Part shown: positions 8,289 to 20,243 of the stretch, in pieces
Layout of the letters: each line of letters starts with the position of its first letter
Numbering within the stretch: position 1 is the first letter of the stretch
NCBI RefSeq assembly: GCF_029227915.1
Contig: NC_079877.1
Span: 11,841,351-11,905,350, forward strand
Origin: Hydractinia symbiolongicarpus
Taxonomy: Eukaryota > Cnidaria > Hydrozoa > Anthoathecata > Hydractiniidae
Direction: 5' to 3'
Length of the DNA stretch: 64,000 bases
Notes under the pieces: model-generated
Seen by the model: only the letters and a program-made list of their open reading frames with translations
Told to the model about the DNA's origin: nothing
The model's database searches: none
Program-made: the position numbers and the translations under genes

Positions 8289-10949
8289 CAGAAGCGTATT
8301 GGGGTCTGTTAACAGCTCCAGCTTGATTTCTGTGTATTTGAGTGCTGCCTTCCAGGCGAGACCAGGTGCGCTTTAGAAGTGATCAGGGTGAAGTTTGTAT
8401 TGATCCAAGCACACGTTTCGAAAGCTCTCGAAAACGTCAGCTAGTAGCAAGACGTCTGTGGTGAGGTACATATCGTGGTAGTCACCCATGGTAGTCTCGG
8501 AGCCCTTCGGAGTGATGAAATTCCATACTTCGTTTGCATGCTCTTAGTCATTGTCGCTAATCCCTTTCATATTTAGCTTGCTATAGAAGACTTCCTTGGG
8601 AGGTAGCTCCGTCTCCTTAAATCGTCGCCAGCCATCCATATACTCATAGGGATAGACACCTTTTGGAAGCATCAGTTTGAAGAAATCATCACCATCGATG
8701 AACCTTGTCATGGCTGGTACGTTTGTCTTTACCTGCTCCTTGTCTAACTCCTTCGTGGTACTAGAGTCGCAATTTTTGCACCAAAAGCTTGCTACATACT
8801 CATCATCAATGTTCTTAAATTTCAAGCATGCATCTGCGCACTGTTGACATTTCATACCCGCAGCGTTTGTACCGATGAGATTGCTTGCCAATTTCTCCAA
8901 GCTTGATGCTATGAATCGACAGCTGTCTATGAATTTGATCTCGATCTTCTTGTACGTTTCACCATCGCCGTACCCCAAGCCTGCAATGGGTACCTTGATT
9001 TTTACATTGAAGGAGATATACTTTTCAGTGTTTTCAGCGATGCAACCAATATCCTGGGTATCATACTTCTCCCCCAATTCTCGAATGAGCAAGTGTGCAT
9101 CGTACCCTTAAGATTGTGGAAGATCACGGGTATGTGGCTGGGTATCTTGTAGTTGAAATTGCAGGTGTTGTGCGCGGCACCTCTGTATAGACCCGTGTAG
9201 TGACAGTGGTCTCGAACTTTGTGGTTCTTCGGGTCATCGTCGAAGGGTTTCATGCAAATGTGACATGTATTTACCGCTTTACACTCTCTTTCTAACACCT
9301 TCGTTAGGGGCAGCATATCATGCTGTGGGAAGGTAGCGTAGAGCCGCTTAAATGAATATTTTCACACAGTCCTTACCGCGGTATCTCTGCAAGGGATATG
9401 ATATATCACCATAGGCAAAGGTACTATATGTACATCAGCCACATGGTACGTGCTTGTTCAGCTTTTTCGTCTTGATCTCCCTCTTATTTTCAGTCATGGG
9501 AACGAGCAGGGATTCGAAATCCGCATAGATGGCGAAGGGTTCTTTGAATTGCTGCTGACCATCCTTGTAGTATAGCCACTTTTCCTTTTCGGTTGGCATC
9601 GTGATCTTGACCGCTTCATTATCCATGTAGTATGCATAGTGCCTATCACGTGACTCGATTGTTGGAAAGGCCTGCAGACAGCTCATACAAAAGTGCATCT
9701 TTGCATGATTCTTCGATGTCTCGCTGCCCAGGAGCCGTGCGAGATTTTTGATGGCTATATAGTGAGTCCTTTTGTCATCCGTAAGGAGTAACAGATTAAC
9801 CTGTTTCTTGCGTCCATTGTATGTAGATCGACGCAGGATATTGAAAGTCTTCCCCGTCACGTACAAGACGTTCACTGCGATGTCTGGGTTGTTCTTTTCA
9901 ATTTTAGTGATATCCTTGATGCTTGTGGGAAACTCGATACCCTGCCAGTTATACTCATCCACAAATGGTCGAAGCTTGGCCACGCGTTCCGGATGATCAC
10001 CGATAACCTCATGATATAGCGCTGCTATGATACTCCACTTGAAACACTCTTCATCGTTATTCCGTGGATTAATGATAGCCTTCTTAGTGGATATCCACTT
10101 TGGTGCTTCAATGTAAGAGGAGCCTCTCGTCAATTTGAGCTTTTGGAAGTCTACGTCAAGGTGCATGATTTTGATAATAGTGAAGCCGCTCTTGGGGAGC
10201 GCTGGGTTCTCCACGTGCGTTTTGATCTGGGCAAACATCGTATCTAGCACCTCGTCCACGACGGTACCCTGAAAGACCGGTTTCATGTTGCTGTGAAAAA
10301 CCTTATCCACCTCGACAAACTTGCTGGTACCATCCACTGGCTTCTTCCATAGGATCCAGAGGGATAATTGTGTCATCTCAACCAGGGTTTTCACGTGTGA
10401 TCGCACCATCCCCAAGTACCCCTCATTCCGGGATGCGGAAACTTCGGAAAGTTCTATGATGGGCATGTTTATGTTCTTGGGGTGTGAAATCTTGCTCCGG
10501 TTGCTGCTTATCTTCAGCATGATCTTCCTTTGCCTCTTCCTCAACTTCACCAATTACGGTCTTCTTAGCTCCATCATAAAAAGCAAGGATGCTATTTTTT
10601 GCCGACTTTCTAATACCCTCAGGTACATAGTTCACAAGCCAGTCAGATCACTCTCGCAGTTTACTTTTGATTACTGGACGTGTCTTTGTCATCTCTTGGC
10701 GCTCAAAGACATTCACGGCTTCGGGTGTGGGGGGGCGAGGTGCAATCTTGCCCTTAATTGGACGGGTTTTTGCCATCTCTTGACGCTCGAATATATCCAA
10801 GGCATCTGGTGTAAATGCTCCTGGAGCAGTAGAGGGTTGTGGTGGTGCCTCCGGGGTGGAACAAGGGTGGCTTTGCGTAGCTTGGAGTAACCCGTAAGTT
10901 CACTAGTTCTCGCAATAGCGTGTAACTCTTTCACGGTGTGTGTATTCAT
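7690..10949 (-). pseudogene. Protein-primed family-B DNA polymerase, copy A (frameshifted, C-terminally truncated)
   Basis: One gene read in at least five pieces on the minus strand. N-terminus (10949-10713): SAP-like motif GYSKLRKATL, then a Pro/Arg linker with a duplicated FERQEM unit. 10553-9435: Polinton polymerase N-terminal region and exonuclease I-type YADFES. 9316-9002: zinc/HNH-like CHICMKPF, KVRDHCHYTGLYRGAAHNTC and the FHNL segment. 9092-8544 and 8530-8300: exonuclease III-type GDYHDMYLTTDVLLLADVFE. 8288-7690: palm motif A region YLQYLDANNLYGWAM. The gene stops at about NTRLRTDGKND. The later palm motifs (NSxYG-type and DTDS) are missing, so it cannot encode an active polymerase. 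There is a TAA at 8373-8375. Confidence 0.85.
9435..10553 (-). pseudogene. DNA polymerase N-terminal and exonuclease I fragment, copy A
   Basis: Longest open piece of the polymerase gene, 372 aa. It contains the Polinton-typical block GSSYIEAPKWISTKKAIINP, then NNDEECFKWSIIAAL and DKRTHYIAIKNLARLL. A CMSCLQAF cysteine pair follows, and near its end EPFAIYADFESLLVPM, the first exonuclease motif with the Asp/Glu pair. The first ~35 residues are out of frame with the upstream piece. Confidence 0.8.
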
Positions 10950-10991
10950 TTATTATATATAGACCTCAACTAAAAAAGATTCTGGGACATT

Positions 10992-11209
10992 GGGAATTCT
11001 TCTACTCATTGCGCAATCTCTATTTTTTTTTTGATCTCAGCATTATCCCCGTTAGTCGCTATTGCGCATGCGTTGGATTTTATCGGTATTTCCAGGAATT
11101 TATCGGATTTGTGGGATTCGGGGTAATTTCGGATTTCGGGAATTTAGGGAATTTCCCTTGCCGTCGTCGTCGTCGTCGACTGTCCCAGAACGAACATTTT
11201 CCTATCTCT
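10992..11209 (-). repeat. Right terminal inverted repeat of copy A
   Basis: Inverted partner of the left end, with the same trinucleotide run (GTC on this strand, ~11163-11179). It carries an extra ~9 bp relative to the left arm near the GGGAATTT block. The outermost bases are CCTATCTCT. Confidence 0.9.
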
Positions 11210-12448
11210 AATATTTGGTATGTGTCTGAAAATCTCCCTATTTTTACTTTGAAGTTGATACTATACAGCTTATATGCTATATTATACAGCTTTTGCAACT
11301 GAAACTATTAATGGCTTAAGTCTAGTCCAACAACGTACGAAGAAAATCAATTACAAAAACGTTAACTAATACAATCGACCTGATTAAGCAGCTAAATTTT
11401 CTGTCATTTAGACTGCTGACAAGTTTTTATAAGAACAAACCATATAAGAACATATGGCTTTGGAGGTAGAAAACATTAGAACATGCTAAAAAACATTAAA
11501 GGCTTTGTAAATACCAAGAATTTCCTTTAAACTTCAAAAATGGCGAAATGAAAGGAAAAGTAAGAACAATTTAAAAACATTTTAAGGCTTTAACTTAGAA
11601 AGTTAAGAACTTTCTTCAAGTTGAGTCTTCTTTATAAAAACAATGTGAATCAGGATGGTGCACTTTAACAAAATCGAAAATTTTTCCTGAGTGACTGTAA
11701 TGAAATAGAAAAATATTTATATTTTGAAATCAAAATCTATAGCTTTTTTGTATTCTTGCAGTGCCAATATTGTGTTGTATATGTTACTCTTTTCGCCCTA
11801 GAACTGAGTGATAATTTTTTGTTGCAAAATCTGCATCGCAAAACAAAAGCACATTTCTAAACAACAGAAAAAATGTTGCACAAATATGACTTGACATAAA
11901 TGCTTATGTCAACAAGGACCAATATATTTACCTTTTTTTAAATCTGTGCTTGTATTGGGACGGGATGCTAAGGCACTAAAAAATTAACTGGTCGTATACA
12001 GTAGTAAAATTTTGATTTCAATATGATCTATGCAACAACAACAACATTATTTTATAGATGACTTGTCAATGTTTACAAAAGTTAAAAAGTTTGCGGTTGT
12101 TTTGCATATTTTTGTAGGCAGGAAATATAAACAACAGACAACAGTAATCAAAGAAATCCATCCAAATGAGAAATATTCGCTCAAAATTAGTGAAATTTTT
12201 TAAGAAGAATTAATACAATATAGTTAAAATTCAAGTTCCTCTTGAATCTTATGCTACCCAAAATATTTTTAATCTTCATTAATAACCATATAGCCATGTG
12301 CGGGTCCTGCTTTTTTACCTACACAAAAGTACGCGCATGCCCATTGTTCTCAAAATGAAATCAAAACAACTACGCCACACGGAAAGTGGTTATAGAACTG
12401 AAAAACTGCAGGTATGAATTTTTTACATATTATGCTTCAAAAGTCTAC
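11210..12448. other. AT-rich sequence, no gene seen
   Basis: Sequence between copy A and a MITE. I see no long ORF, RNA gene or obvious repeat apart from short A/T runs. Confidence 0.5.
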
Positions 12449-12452
12449 TTAA

Positions 12453-12922
12453 GGGGATTCCTGCCTCCAAAATGATTTTTTTTTATATGATGTGGAGAAT
12501 AAAAAGTTGTTTATCAAGCCCTTTGGAGTTTTTTTAAAATCTTTTTTCGTTCTCAAATTATTCAAGATTTTAAATATTTAAAATCCGGAATCTTATGATG
12601 TCACAAGTAAGTCTTAAAAATGCTGACATCACATTTCTACAAAAAAGATGAGGTCATTCCTAAACTACAAAACTTTGCACATGGCAATAGACCATCAAGA
12701 GCAGTTTTGATATTAAGTAAATTTGCAAGATATGTTGAATAATAGTTTACGCTTACTACCTTATTTCATCATCAATAATGATATCCTAAGGTAGTAAGGA
12801 AATCTTTGAAGCTTAATATCTTGAGAATGAAAGAAGATTTTCTAAGAATTCCAAAAACACTTGATAAACAACTTTTTATTGTCCACAACATATAAAAAAT
12901 CATTTTTGAGGCAGGAATCCCT
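12453..12922. mobile_element. TTAA-flanked fold-back MITE, family 1
   Basis: About 470 bp bounded by TTAA at 12449-12452 and 12923-12926. The ends are inverted repeats: GGGGATTCCTGCCTCCAAAA on the left, and AGGGATTCCTGCCTCAAAAA read on the minus strand from 12922. The repeat extends inward for ~90 bp (to about 12545 and 12830), including ATAAAAAGTTGTTTATCAAG in both arms. No transposase inside. TTAA targets are typical of piggyBac and some other families. The right end abuts a coding-like fragment. Confidence 0.75.
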
Positions 12923-12924
12923 TT

Positions 12925-13517
12925 AATATATACATTGTTTGAACCAAAGTAAACTGTAAGCTGCATTACATAATTTAGCACTGAACGTTTATGCTCGTCA
13001 AGTATCAAGTTAAGTCCATCAAAAGTAAAAAGGAAAACATCGACACCAATTATGATAACACTTTTCTGTATGTTCGCTCGTGTATTTTCATCATCCTTCT
13101 TGTGTATTTCACTGTAAATAAAAAAGCAAAAACTATACACCAGATGTGAATTTTTTTGCTGAAAGTATATTTAAACATTTGCTATGCAACAAAAATAAGA
13201 CGATCTGGGACATTATTCTGCATGTTGGTCCAGCAACTTGAAAAATCGCTTCACCAGAGCCATGTTTATCCAACATCAATAAAATTGGTGCAAGGTTGGT
13301 GAAATGATCTTTAAAGACATTTAAATTACAGAAAGGGCAGCCTAGGCAAACATCAACTTTCTGCCATCCTGCATTAAAAACAATTCTTAATTTGGTTACA
13401 AATGAAAATATGTCGTGTTTATGTCCTGAAGTCCTCACAAGAGTGAGTCGGACCGTCAGCTGGATTTTCTCTATAGTTTGCAGCTGGAAGCACCAACAGT
13501 GGTCTGTGGGAGAAGAG
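12925..13517 (-). pseudogene. Unidentified coding fragment, minus strand
   Basis: Two coding-like stretches. The first, ~13517-13136, begins after a splice-acceptor-like TCTCCCACAG and contains GHKHDIFSFVTKLRIVF, KVDVCLGCPFCNL and LMLDKHGSGEAIFQVAGP. The second, ~13112-12925, begins after ATTTACAG and contains QKSVIIIGVDVFLFTFDGLN. They are in different frames, separated by ~25 bp, which is too short for a normal intron. This could be one gene with a frameshift. It stops where the TTAA MITE begins. I do not recognise the protein; a disrupted host gene is the simplest reading. Confidence 0.35.
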
Positions 13518-13576
13518 ATTGAGTTATTAATAGGCTGCTACACCTATGCACACTTAAATAATATATGCAAAAGAAA

Positions 13577-15007
13577 TTTACAGTTACAAACAGTCAACTG
13601 GTTCAGATAATCTTCTATCAGCTTTCTTGAAGGACTGTGCATCTGCGATTGCTAAATCACTGTGTTTTTTAATCAACTTATCATTAGAAAACTCAGAAGT
13701 AACATCAGATTGGAAACACGCACTGATCACTCCCATCTTTAAACCAGGATCACCATTTGAACCAAATAACTACCGACCAGTATCTATATTGTCAAGCCTA
13801 TCAAAAATACTTGAGAAAGCAGTTCATAGTCAACTTATCAGCTGTCTAGAAGACAATAACTTATTATATCGTTCTCACTTTGGTTACCGCAGACGTAGAT
13901 TCACGGACATAGCTGCAACGTTATTTACTGATAACATCAGAAAAGAGCTTGATAAAGGAAATTTAGTTGGTGCAATCTTTATTGATTTGTCAAAAGCTTT
14001 TGACACTGCTTCACATAGCATCTTGCTTGAAAAGCTTCGCGCATGTGGTATTTGTGGCAGGAGTTAGAATGGTTTACCCATTACCTATTCAACCGTACAC
14101 AACAGGCGGTTATTGATAACATCAGATCGAACACTGAGAATGTAAAAAGCGGAGTCCCTCAGGGATCTTCTTTAGGAGCGCTTTTATGTTTGATTTTCTT
14201 TAACGATTTTGAGACCTCGCTTATTAGAGCACGTACTATCCAATTTGCTGACGACACAGTGGTTTATATTGCTGGAAGTAATGTGAATTTTATCGAAGAT
14301 ATTTTGAACTCAGAATTAAAAAATATCGAACAGTACGTAATCGATAATGATCTTGTGATTAACCTAAAAAGAGGAAAAAAGGAAGCGATGTTATTCGGAA
14401 CTGGTAAAAAGTTGAATTCAGTATCCCACAAGCTCAAACTATTTTACAATTTTGTGGAAGTCAACACGACAAGCCAGTATAAATATTTGGATTCAAAACA
14501 ATTTATGCAGGTGACTTTTGACACAGCCTACGAGAAAGCTTTAACAAGGCTTCGTCTCCTTTTAGCATTAAGATCGCAAATTGATGACAATACTGCTACT
14601 ATTATTTACAACATGATGAGACTACCTCTTATCACGTTTAACAGTATCATCAACCTTAAATTTACAAATACGCAACAGAAAAGGCTTGTGTCTCTGGACA
14701 ACAGAGCGAGAAATGTCACGAAACAATCAAAAGTATAATAATAAGAAATGTGTGTTGCGTAGTTCCTAGATGTATTGACAGAGAGAGTTGTAGCAGCTTT
14801 AACAGTTACTTCGAGTTGATGAATCACGAAAAGGTTACACGAAACAAACAGTTCTTATTACGCTTGGCAAAAGTTAAACTAGAAGTTGCGAAAAGTCGTT
14901 TTAATTACATAGCACCCATGTAATAAAAGCGACAAGTTCCATTAGATATTAGAAAAGAAAAATGTTATGTAAAATTTAAAAAGAAATTGAAGCAATATTA
15001 TAGTTAG
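13577..15007 (+). pseudogene. CR1/L2-like non-LTR retrotransposon reverse transcriptase, 5'-truncated
   Basis: RT domain in three pieces: ~13577-14067, 14043-14738 and 14739-15007. Motifs in order are DWKHALITPIFKPG, NNYRPVSILSSLSKILEKAV, motif A FIDLSKAFDT, GVPQGSSLGALLC and the catalytic FADDTVVY. A C-terminal region ends RFNYIAPM and KFKKKLKQYY. The catalytic FADD is kept. A frameshift lies near 14065 and stops at 14736-14738 and near 14920. No endonuclease precedes it, so it is a 5'-truncated insertion. Confidence 0.85.
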
Positions 15008-15189
15008 GTGTATGTTATGAAATTTTGTTTCTTTGTTTTCTAGATGTGTCCTATTTGAGGACCGTCTTTACTCAAAGTTTGTGTCCACACTTAATCATTT
15101 TCTCTGCCTTTTGTTTCACATTTTCTTCTATTTTTTCCCATATCGTTTTTATTTAGATTTTAATTAAATATTAACTAAATTTTAGCTAT

Positions 15190-16005
15190 ATTTTTTTTAA
15201 ACAGGACACATTTGTAAAGCAGATATTAAAACTGCTATATTTCTCAATATTCCAGACTGGAGCCATGTAACCAAGCCAGACCTCATTCATCTTATCATTT
15301 GCAGAATTCAAAACCTTTTACCAGAAGATTGCGCTCTCTGCAAACAGAGATACCGAACGTCATTTGACAAAGTCCCTACCCTCAAATGTGCCGTTTGTGA
15401 TCAGGGTGTTCATAAGCAATGTTGACTTCAATTAATGAATTCTAGCCGTGATGATCTTTTGAAGGATATAGATGAAATGTCGCTCAAACAGCCCTTTTAA
15501 TCCTTTTTCACTACCTGGTATTCATTATATTTGTGACCTCTGCATCAAATCAACCATTCCTCAAAATGTTGTCAAACAAACTAAAACTCAAGTGAAACGT
15601 AACAAAAAATCTAGAACCACAAATGAATGCGCAGAAAATTTATTTGACCCTGAAATCTCCACAAGTGATCCTGAACCAAACACTAAGACTAAACTTACTA
15701 TTACAAGGTAAACTCCCACCACAACAAAGTAACTCATCTCAAGATACACAAATGGAGAACCCAAAATGACAAAATTTGCTCCTTCTTTAAAAAAGGAAAA
15801 TATAAACATGGCATGAAAGGTTCATCATGTAAATTCCTTCATCCTAGACTTTGCAATAAGTTAATGCAACATGGGACTAGAAACCCAAAAGGATGTACTC
15901 TTGGTCGCAGTTGTCAACATTTTCATTCGAACATGTGCATGCAATCTCTGAGGAAAAGCGAATGTTTTAACGAATCCTGACCCTTTTATCATGTGAAAGG
16001 TACAA
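15190..16005 (+). pseudogene. ORF1 of a second CR1-like retrotransposon: PHD-like and CCCH zinc fingers
   Basis: A reading frame from ~15200 contains a PHD-like cysteine/histidine array: CALCKQRY, CAVCDQGVHKQC and IHYICDLC. After a Lys/Ser-rich linker (~15580-15710), the region ~15775-15965 contains CCCH-type fingers: YKHGMKGSSCKFLHP and GCTLGRSCQHFHSNMC. PHD-bearing and CCCH-bearing ORF1 proteins are known in CR1-like elements. Interrupted by a stop after HKQC (~15422) and later stops. It directly precedes the endonuclease/RT remnants and belongs to the same element. Confidence 0.65.
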
Positions 16006-16164
16006 TACGGTACATTCTAAAAATACAAAGCACAATCAAAACACTAAATCGCCGATAAATCAATTACAAACCAATCACCATTAAAATACTAAAATGGACA
16101 GTGTAAACAAAACATCGTCAGATTTTTTAGATGCAATCACATCACAATCAACCCCAACAACCAA

Positions 16165-18800
16165 TGCAACAAATCACAGAAAGGCGGAATTGTACATCGA
16201 AGGTTATACTCTTTGCAGAATGGACTCAGCTCGAAAAAAGGCCGTCAATCTGGTGGTGTAGCAATCTATGTTCGAGATGATCTAGCTGACTCGTGTGAGG
16301 AGCTTTTTACCTATTCCTCAGAAGCAATCCAATTGTTATGTCTATTTTCGAAAGAAGAAAATCTTGCCCTTGCTGCTTTATACCACCAACCTAATGACAA
16401 AACCCACGGCCTTCCATTCACTCCGTCTGATTTTAAAGCTGCATTAAATGGACTGGCAACTAGCATTCTTGGTATTCAGAATGCGACTCTCCCCAACATA
16501 ATTTTTGGCGGGGATTTCAATCTACGCCATACTGCCTGACCCAGTGGAACTCCATCAACAGGGGCCAATACCGTGGAGAAAATCATGATAAAATATCTCA
16601 ACGAATTTCGTTGTGACTTGATGTTGAATCAAATTATCAAATTATTAACAACAGTTTTCACAAATTTGATTGACATAACGAATTTCAAAAAAAAAGATGT
16701 GAATGAAATACTATTTATATTTTATGCTATATGTTACGATATGTCATCAGCAACAGTCCCAAGCAAATCTGCAAAAACAACTGTCAGATCAAACAAACAT
16801 TTCAGATACTGCCGAAATCTCACAAGAAAAAGAAAACGAATCCACAAAATATTGAACAATACCTCTTCACCTGCGAAAAAGGAAAAACTAGTCAAGAAAC
16901 TCCTTGAAATTAAATTTTTTTTACAAAAATCGTATTTAAATGTAAATCTACAGAAAGAAAAAACAGCTTTAGAAGCTATCAAAAAATCCTAAATGCTTTT
17001 ATTCATATGCAAAAAAAGTTTTCTAAAATAAAAACAAAAATTGGACCGCTTATGGATCACAGCAACAAATTAACACATCAGAGCAGAAGTATGACTGAAA
17101 TCTTTTCCTGCCAATATCAAAGAGTATTCAGTGAGCCAAAACATGTAGAAGACATAGCAATCAACCTACCCCAGCATATATGAGAAATTCCAGAACCCCT
17201 CTTCTCTCAAAAAGACATCATCAATGCAATTGATGAACCTACCCCAACATATATCAGAAATTCCAGAACCCCTCTTCTCTCAAAAAGACATCATCAATGC
17301 AATTGATGAACTCTCCGGCAACTCTGCACCAGGCCCAAATGGGTTCCCAACAATTTTTCTGAAGAAGTGTAAAACATTGCTATGTGTACCACTTCTTCTG
17401 TTATGGCAAATATGTATGGACTGTGGTGAAATTCCCCAAACTTTAAAGCACTCACTGATCACCCCTCATTTCAATGGGGAAAGAAATCTGATGCATCCAA
17501 TTACCGCCCAGTAACCTTGTCATTTCATATTATCAAAATTTTCAAAAAAGGCGTCCGAAATCATATCACCTGCTACCTTGAAGAAAACAAGCTACTAAAC
17601 AAAAATCACCATGGTTTTCGTTCTGGTCGGTCATGTCTTAGCCAACTCTTAGACCACTTTGATAATGTGATACACTTTTTTGATGGAAAACTAAATTGTG
17701 ACATTGTATACCGTGACTTTACGAAATCCTTCGACAAAGTGGATTTTATCATTGTCTTAAAAAAAACTTGAAAACTTGGAATCAAAGAAAAATTATTTTG
17801 AACTTTTTTGAAGCTTTCCTGACAAACCACACCCAATCAGTCATTGTCAATATAATGGAATCACATCCTGTTGCTGTTATTTCAAACGTACTCCAAGTTA
17901 GTGTGCTTGGACCACTTATATTCATCATCCTCCTTGGAGATATAGAGTCAAATGTCAGTGACGACAGTATTGTGTGGTCATTTGCTGATAATATAAGGTT
18001 TACCAAGAGCATCGACTCTCGCAGGGACATGGGGAAGTTGCAAAGTGATCTACAGAAAGTTTATGAATGAGCAGAAGATGCAAACATGGAATTTAATGAT
18101 GTAAAGTTTGAGGTCATGCTTTATGGCACGAACGACACCTCTCCCCCTCTGGATCCATCATCACAGGAACTGAAAGATCTTGGTGTCATATTATCCACCA
18201 ACTGCTCCTTTCATTCCCCCAAATTGAAAGTAGTAAATGATATTAAAAACATGATGTCTTGGATTTTAAAAACTTTTTACACCAGAACGAAGGATCACCT
18301 TAAGACCATGTGGATATCTCTTGTTCTTCCTCTATTAGAGTATTGTTCAGTCCTATGGAGTCCACATAAAGTTGGTGAGATACAGATGATAGAAGCATTA
18401 CAATGGTCCTATCAGAAAAATCAGAAACTTGACCATAACTATTGGAAGTCATTGAAGGAACTGAAACTGTATTCATTGGAGCGAAAAGGTATCGAATAAT
18501 TTATATTTGGTAAATCATGGAACAGTTGGTACTATATGTCAATCTGAAAATCCAAAGCTATCATCATGCTCGGCATGGGCGGAAAGCAAAACCATGTGCT
18601 CCATGTGCTCCATACAGTAGGGTGACAGAGTACACTTTACCTATCCATGGAATAAAGCTCTTTAACATCCTCCCCAAATCCATCCGTAATATGTCTGGTT
18701 GCACACTGGACCTTTTTAAAAACAGCCTTGATTAATATCTATTCCAGATACCAGATGAACCACAACTTGTAGGATACACCACGTTAAGACAGGCTTATTC
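16165..18800 (+). pseudogene. ORF2 (AP endonuclease + reverse transcriptase) of the second CR1-like retrotransposon, decayed
   Basis: Endonuclease part 16190-16540: GGVAIYVRDDL, YHQP and FGGDFN. Linker 16573-16992, Lys-rich. RT part ~17224-18070: SAPGPNGFPTIFLKKC, HGFRSGRSCLSQLLDHF, motif A YRDFTKSFDKVDF, a degenerate GVPQG box (NVLQVSVLGPLIF) and WSFADNIRF, where the second catalytic Asp has become Asn. C-terminal part 18086-18800, ending LFNILPKSIRNMSG and VPDEPQ-like IPDEPQL. Many frameshifts and stops; inactive. A 73-bp direct duplication interrupts it at 17163-17308. Confidence 0.8.
17163..17308. repeat. 73-bp tandem duplication inside the retrotransposon
   Basis: Two copies starting at AACCTACCCC (17163 and 17236) and ending AATTGATG. 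They differ by a few substitutions such as CAGCATATATGAG versus CAACATATATCAG. A local replication-slippage event in dead sequence. Confidence 0.85.
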
Positions 18801-18976
18801 AAATTCTATTATACATCACACATTGGTGTAAACTGGATGTTCAATCCAATGGAGGACTGGCACACAACTGCTAATCCTAAAGACTTTCTTCGAAAGCCTA
18901 CAACAAGGTACAACAAGATAAGGTACAAAAATGTTTGAAGAAAGTGTCCCGCGTTGTGAATTAAACATACACTTAA

Positions 18977-19301
18977 AGGGGCTACGAACCGGTTAAAATG
19001 CTCACATTCCATTTTTTCCGCGCAAATGCGTTTTGCGCAATGACAGACCAGCGCACTTTGCTCGCTGGTTCAATATTTTTTTCCAAAAAGTATATTACAA
19101 AGAAATATTTCAGCAAGACTCATTCTGGATGAAAACATAATCAAGGCTTGGGAAGATAAAAAATTCTAGATACATCTATATGTTTGAGTCTTTAAATTAC
19201 ATAGATGCCGGAAAAATAGCAATTTTTGTTTTCCACCGCCATCATCTCGACTTTTGTGTAAGTCATTAAAGTCGAAAACCAACAGCCGTTCCGTAGCCCC
19301 T
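18977..19301. mobile_element. TTAA-flanked MITE, family 2
   Basis: 325 bp between TTAA at 18973-18976 and TTAA at 19302-19305. Ends are inverted: AGGGGCTACGAACCGG on the left, and AGGGGCTACGGAACGG read on the minus strand from 19301. No coding capacity. It contains a GC-richer patch with CGCGCAAATGCG. Confidence 0.75.
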
Positions 19302-19494
19302 TTAACATTCACTTTTCAGACCATGTATAAATGACATAATGTATCGGTATGAGCGCATGTGATTAGTTGCCTTTACTTGTCTTATAATGGCCGCTCTGGT
19401 TGCATACTGTTGCTTCCAAGGCTCTAGCTGTCTAGCATTTTTGACGAAAATTTTGGTAATATAGCAAGAAAAATGTGCCAGGTATTATTCTTAA

Positions 19495-20239
19495 CCCTAT
19501 TCGGTCCGGGGGGGCGGATTCCGCCCCCCCTGACGGTTTTTTTTTAATAACTCCTGATTGCTTTCTTATATGGCTATGATACTTACTGAGTTTTAACATT
19601 TATCTATTACACACCGGTATGCTAAATTTTTAGGTCCTATACTTTTCAGAGGCTTTGATATTGGCCATTACTCGAAACTACCCCTAAAATCTCTATGAAA
19701 TCCTTATAATAGGGAAAATATAATAACTCCTGTTATGATTATCCTTAGAACTTGAAACTTGCAACACAACTTTGTTTCATCAAGAAGAATCATTTTGAAT
19801 AATTTTGACACGTGAATAATCCAATTTACCCGATTTTGTCGAATTTTACCCGAAAATCGGAAAAAAACGGATTTTCGGGCAATTTTTGGCAATTTTTTAT
19901 CCGATCCATGTAAAAACGGGAAGATATGTTAAACACATTTTATTTAGCTTTCAGGAACTTTAAACAGAATGTAAAAATTCGCTCTAGAACAAAAGTAATT
20001 ATATTTTAAGCAGATAGTGGCATTTTTAACAATTTTCAAGCTTCTGGTGACGTCACAGAAAATGTGCTGACGCAAGCAAAAATTTATTGCCGCCATTTTG
20101 TTCCTTTTATGACGTACTATAAGTGTGCCAAGTTTGATTCAATTTGAACAATCCTATGAAAAGTTATTGAGGGGGGGGGGGGCGGAATCCGCCCCCCGCC
20201 CGGTCATAGTATGTTCGAAAAACCCCGGACCGAATAGGG
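19495..20239. mobile_element. TTAA-flanked MITE, family 3, copy 1
   Basis: 745 bp between TTAA at 19491-19494 and 20240-20243. The termini CCCTATTCGGTCCGG and CCGGACCGAATAGGG are perfect inverted repeats. One end carries a G/C palindrome around GGCGGATTCCGCC. Near-identical copies in the window are at 55656-56391 (opposite orientation) and a partial at 63650-64000. No transposase ORF. The interior contains CCGATTTT/AAAATCGG-rich blocks. Confidence 0.85.
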
Positions 20240-20243
20240 TTAA

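Larger units (their letters stand above)
347..11209. mobile_element. Maverick/Polinton-type element, copy A (decayed)
   Basis: The ends are long inverted repeats. The left begins AGAGATAGGAAAATG at 347 and the right ends with its reverse complement at 11209. Between them lie genes known from Polintons: family-B DNA polymerase with the characteristic upstream zinc/HNH-like region, a putative capsid protein, a coiled-coil/TM protein, a two-helix membrane protein and a SAP-like protein. At ~10.9 kb it is shorter than full Polintons (15-20 kb). I see no integrase, packaging ATPase (no Walker A glycine-rich loop in the large ORFs) or adenain-like protease. Nearly every gene has frameshifts or nonsense codons, so it is a fossil. 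No convincing 6-bp target duplication flanks it: AAATGT on the left, AATATT on the right. Confidence 0.85.

Noticed and set aside
16573-16992. 139-aa Lys-rich ORF as a host gene
   Set aside because: It is the linker between endonuclease and RT of the decayed CR1-like element.
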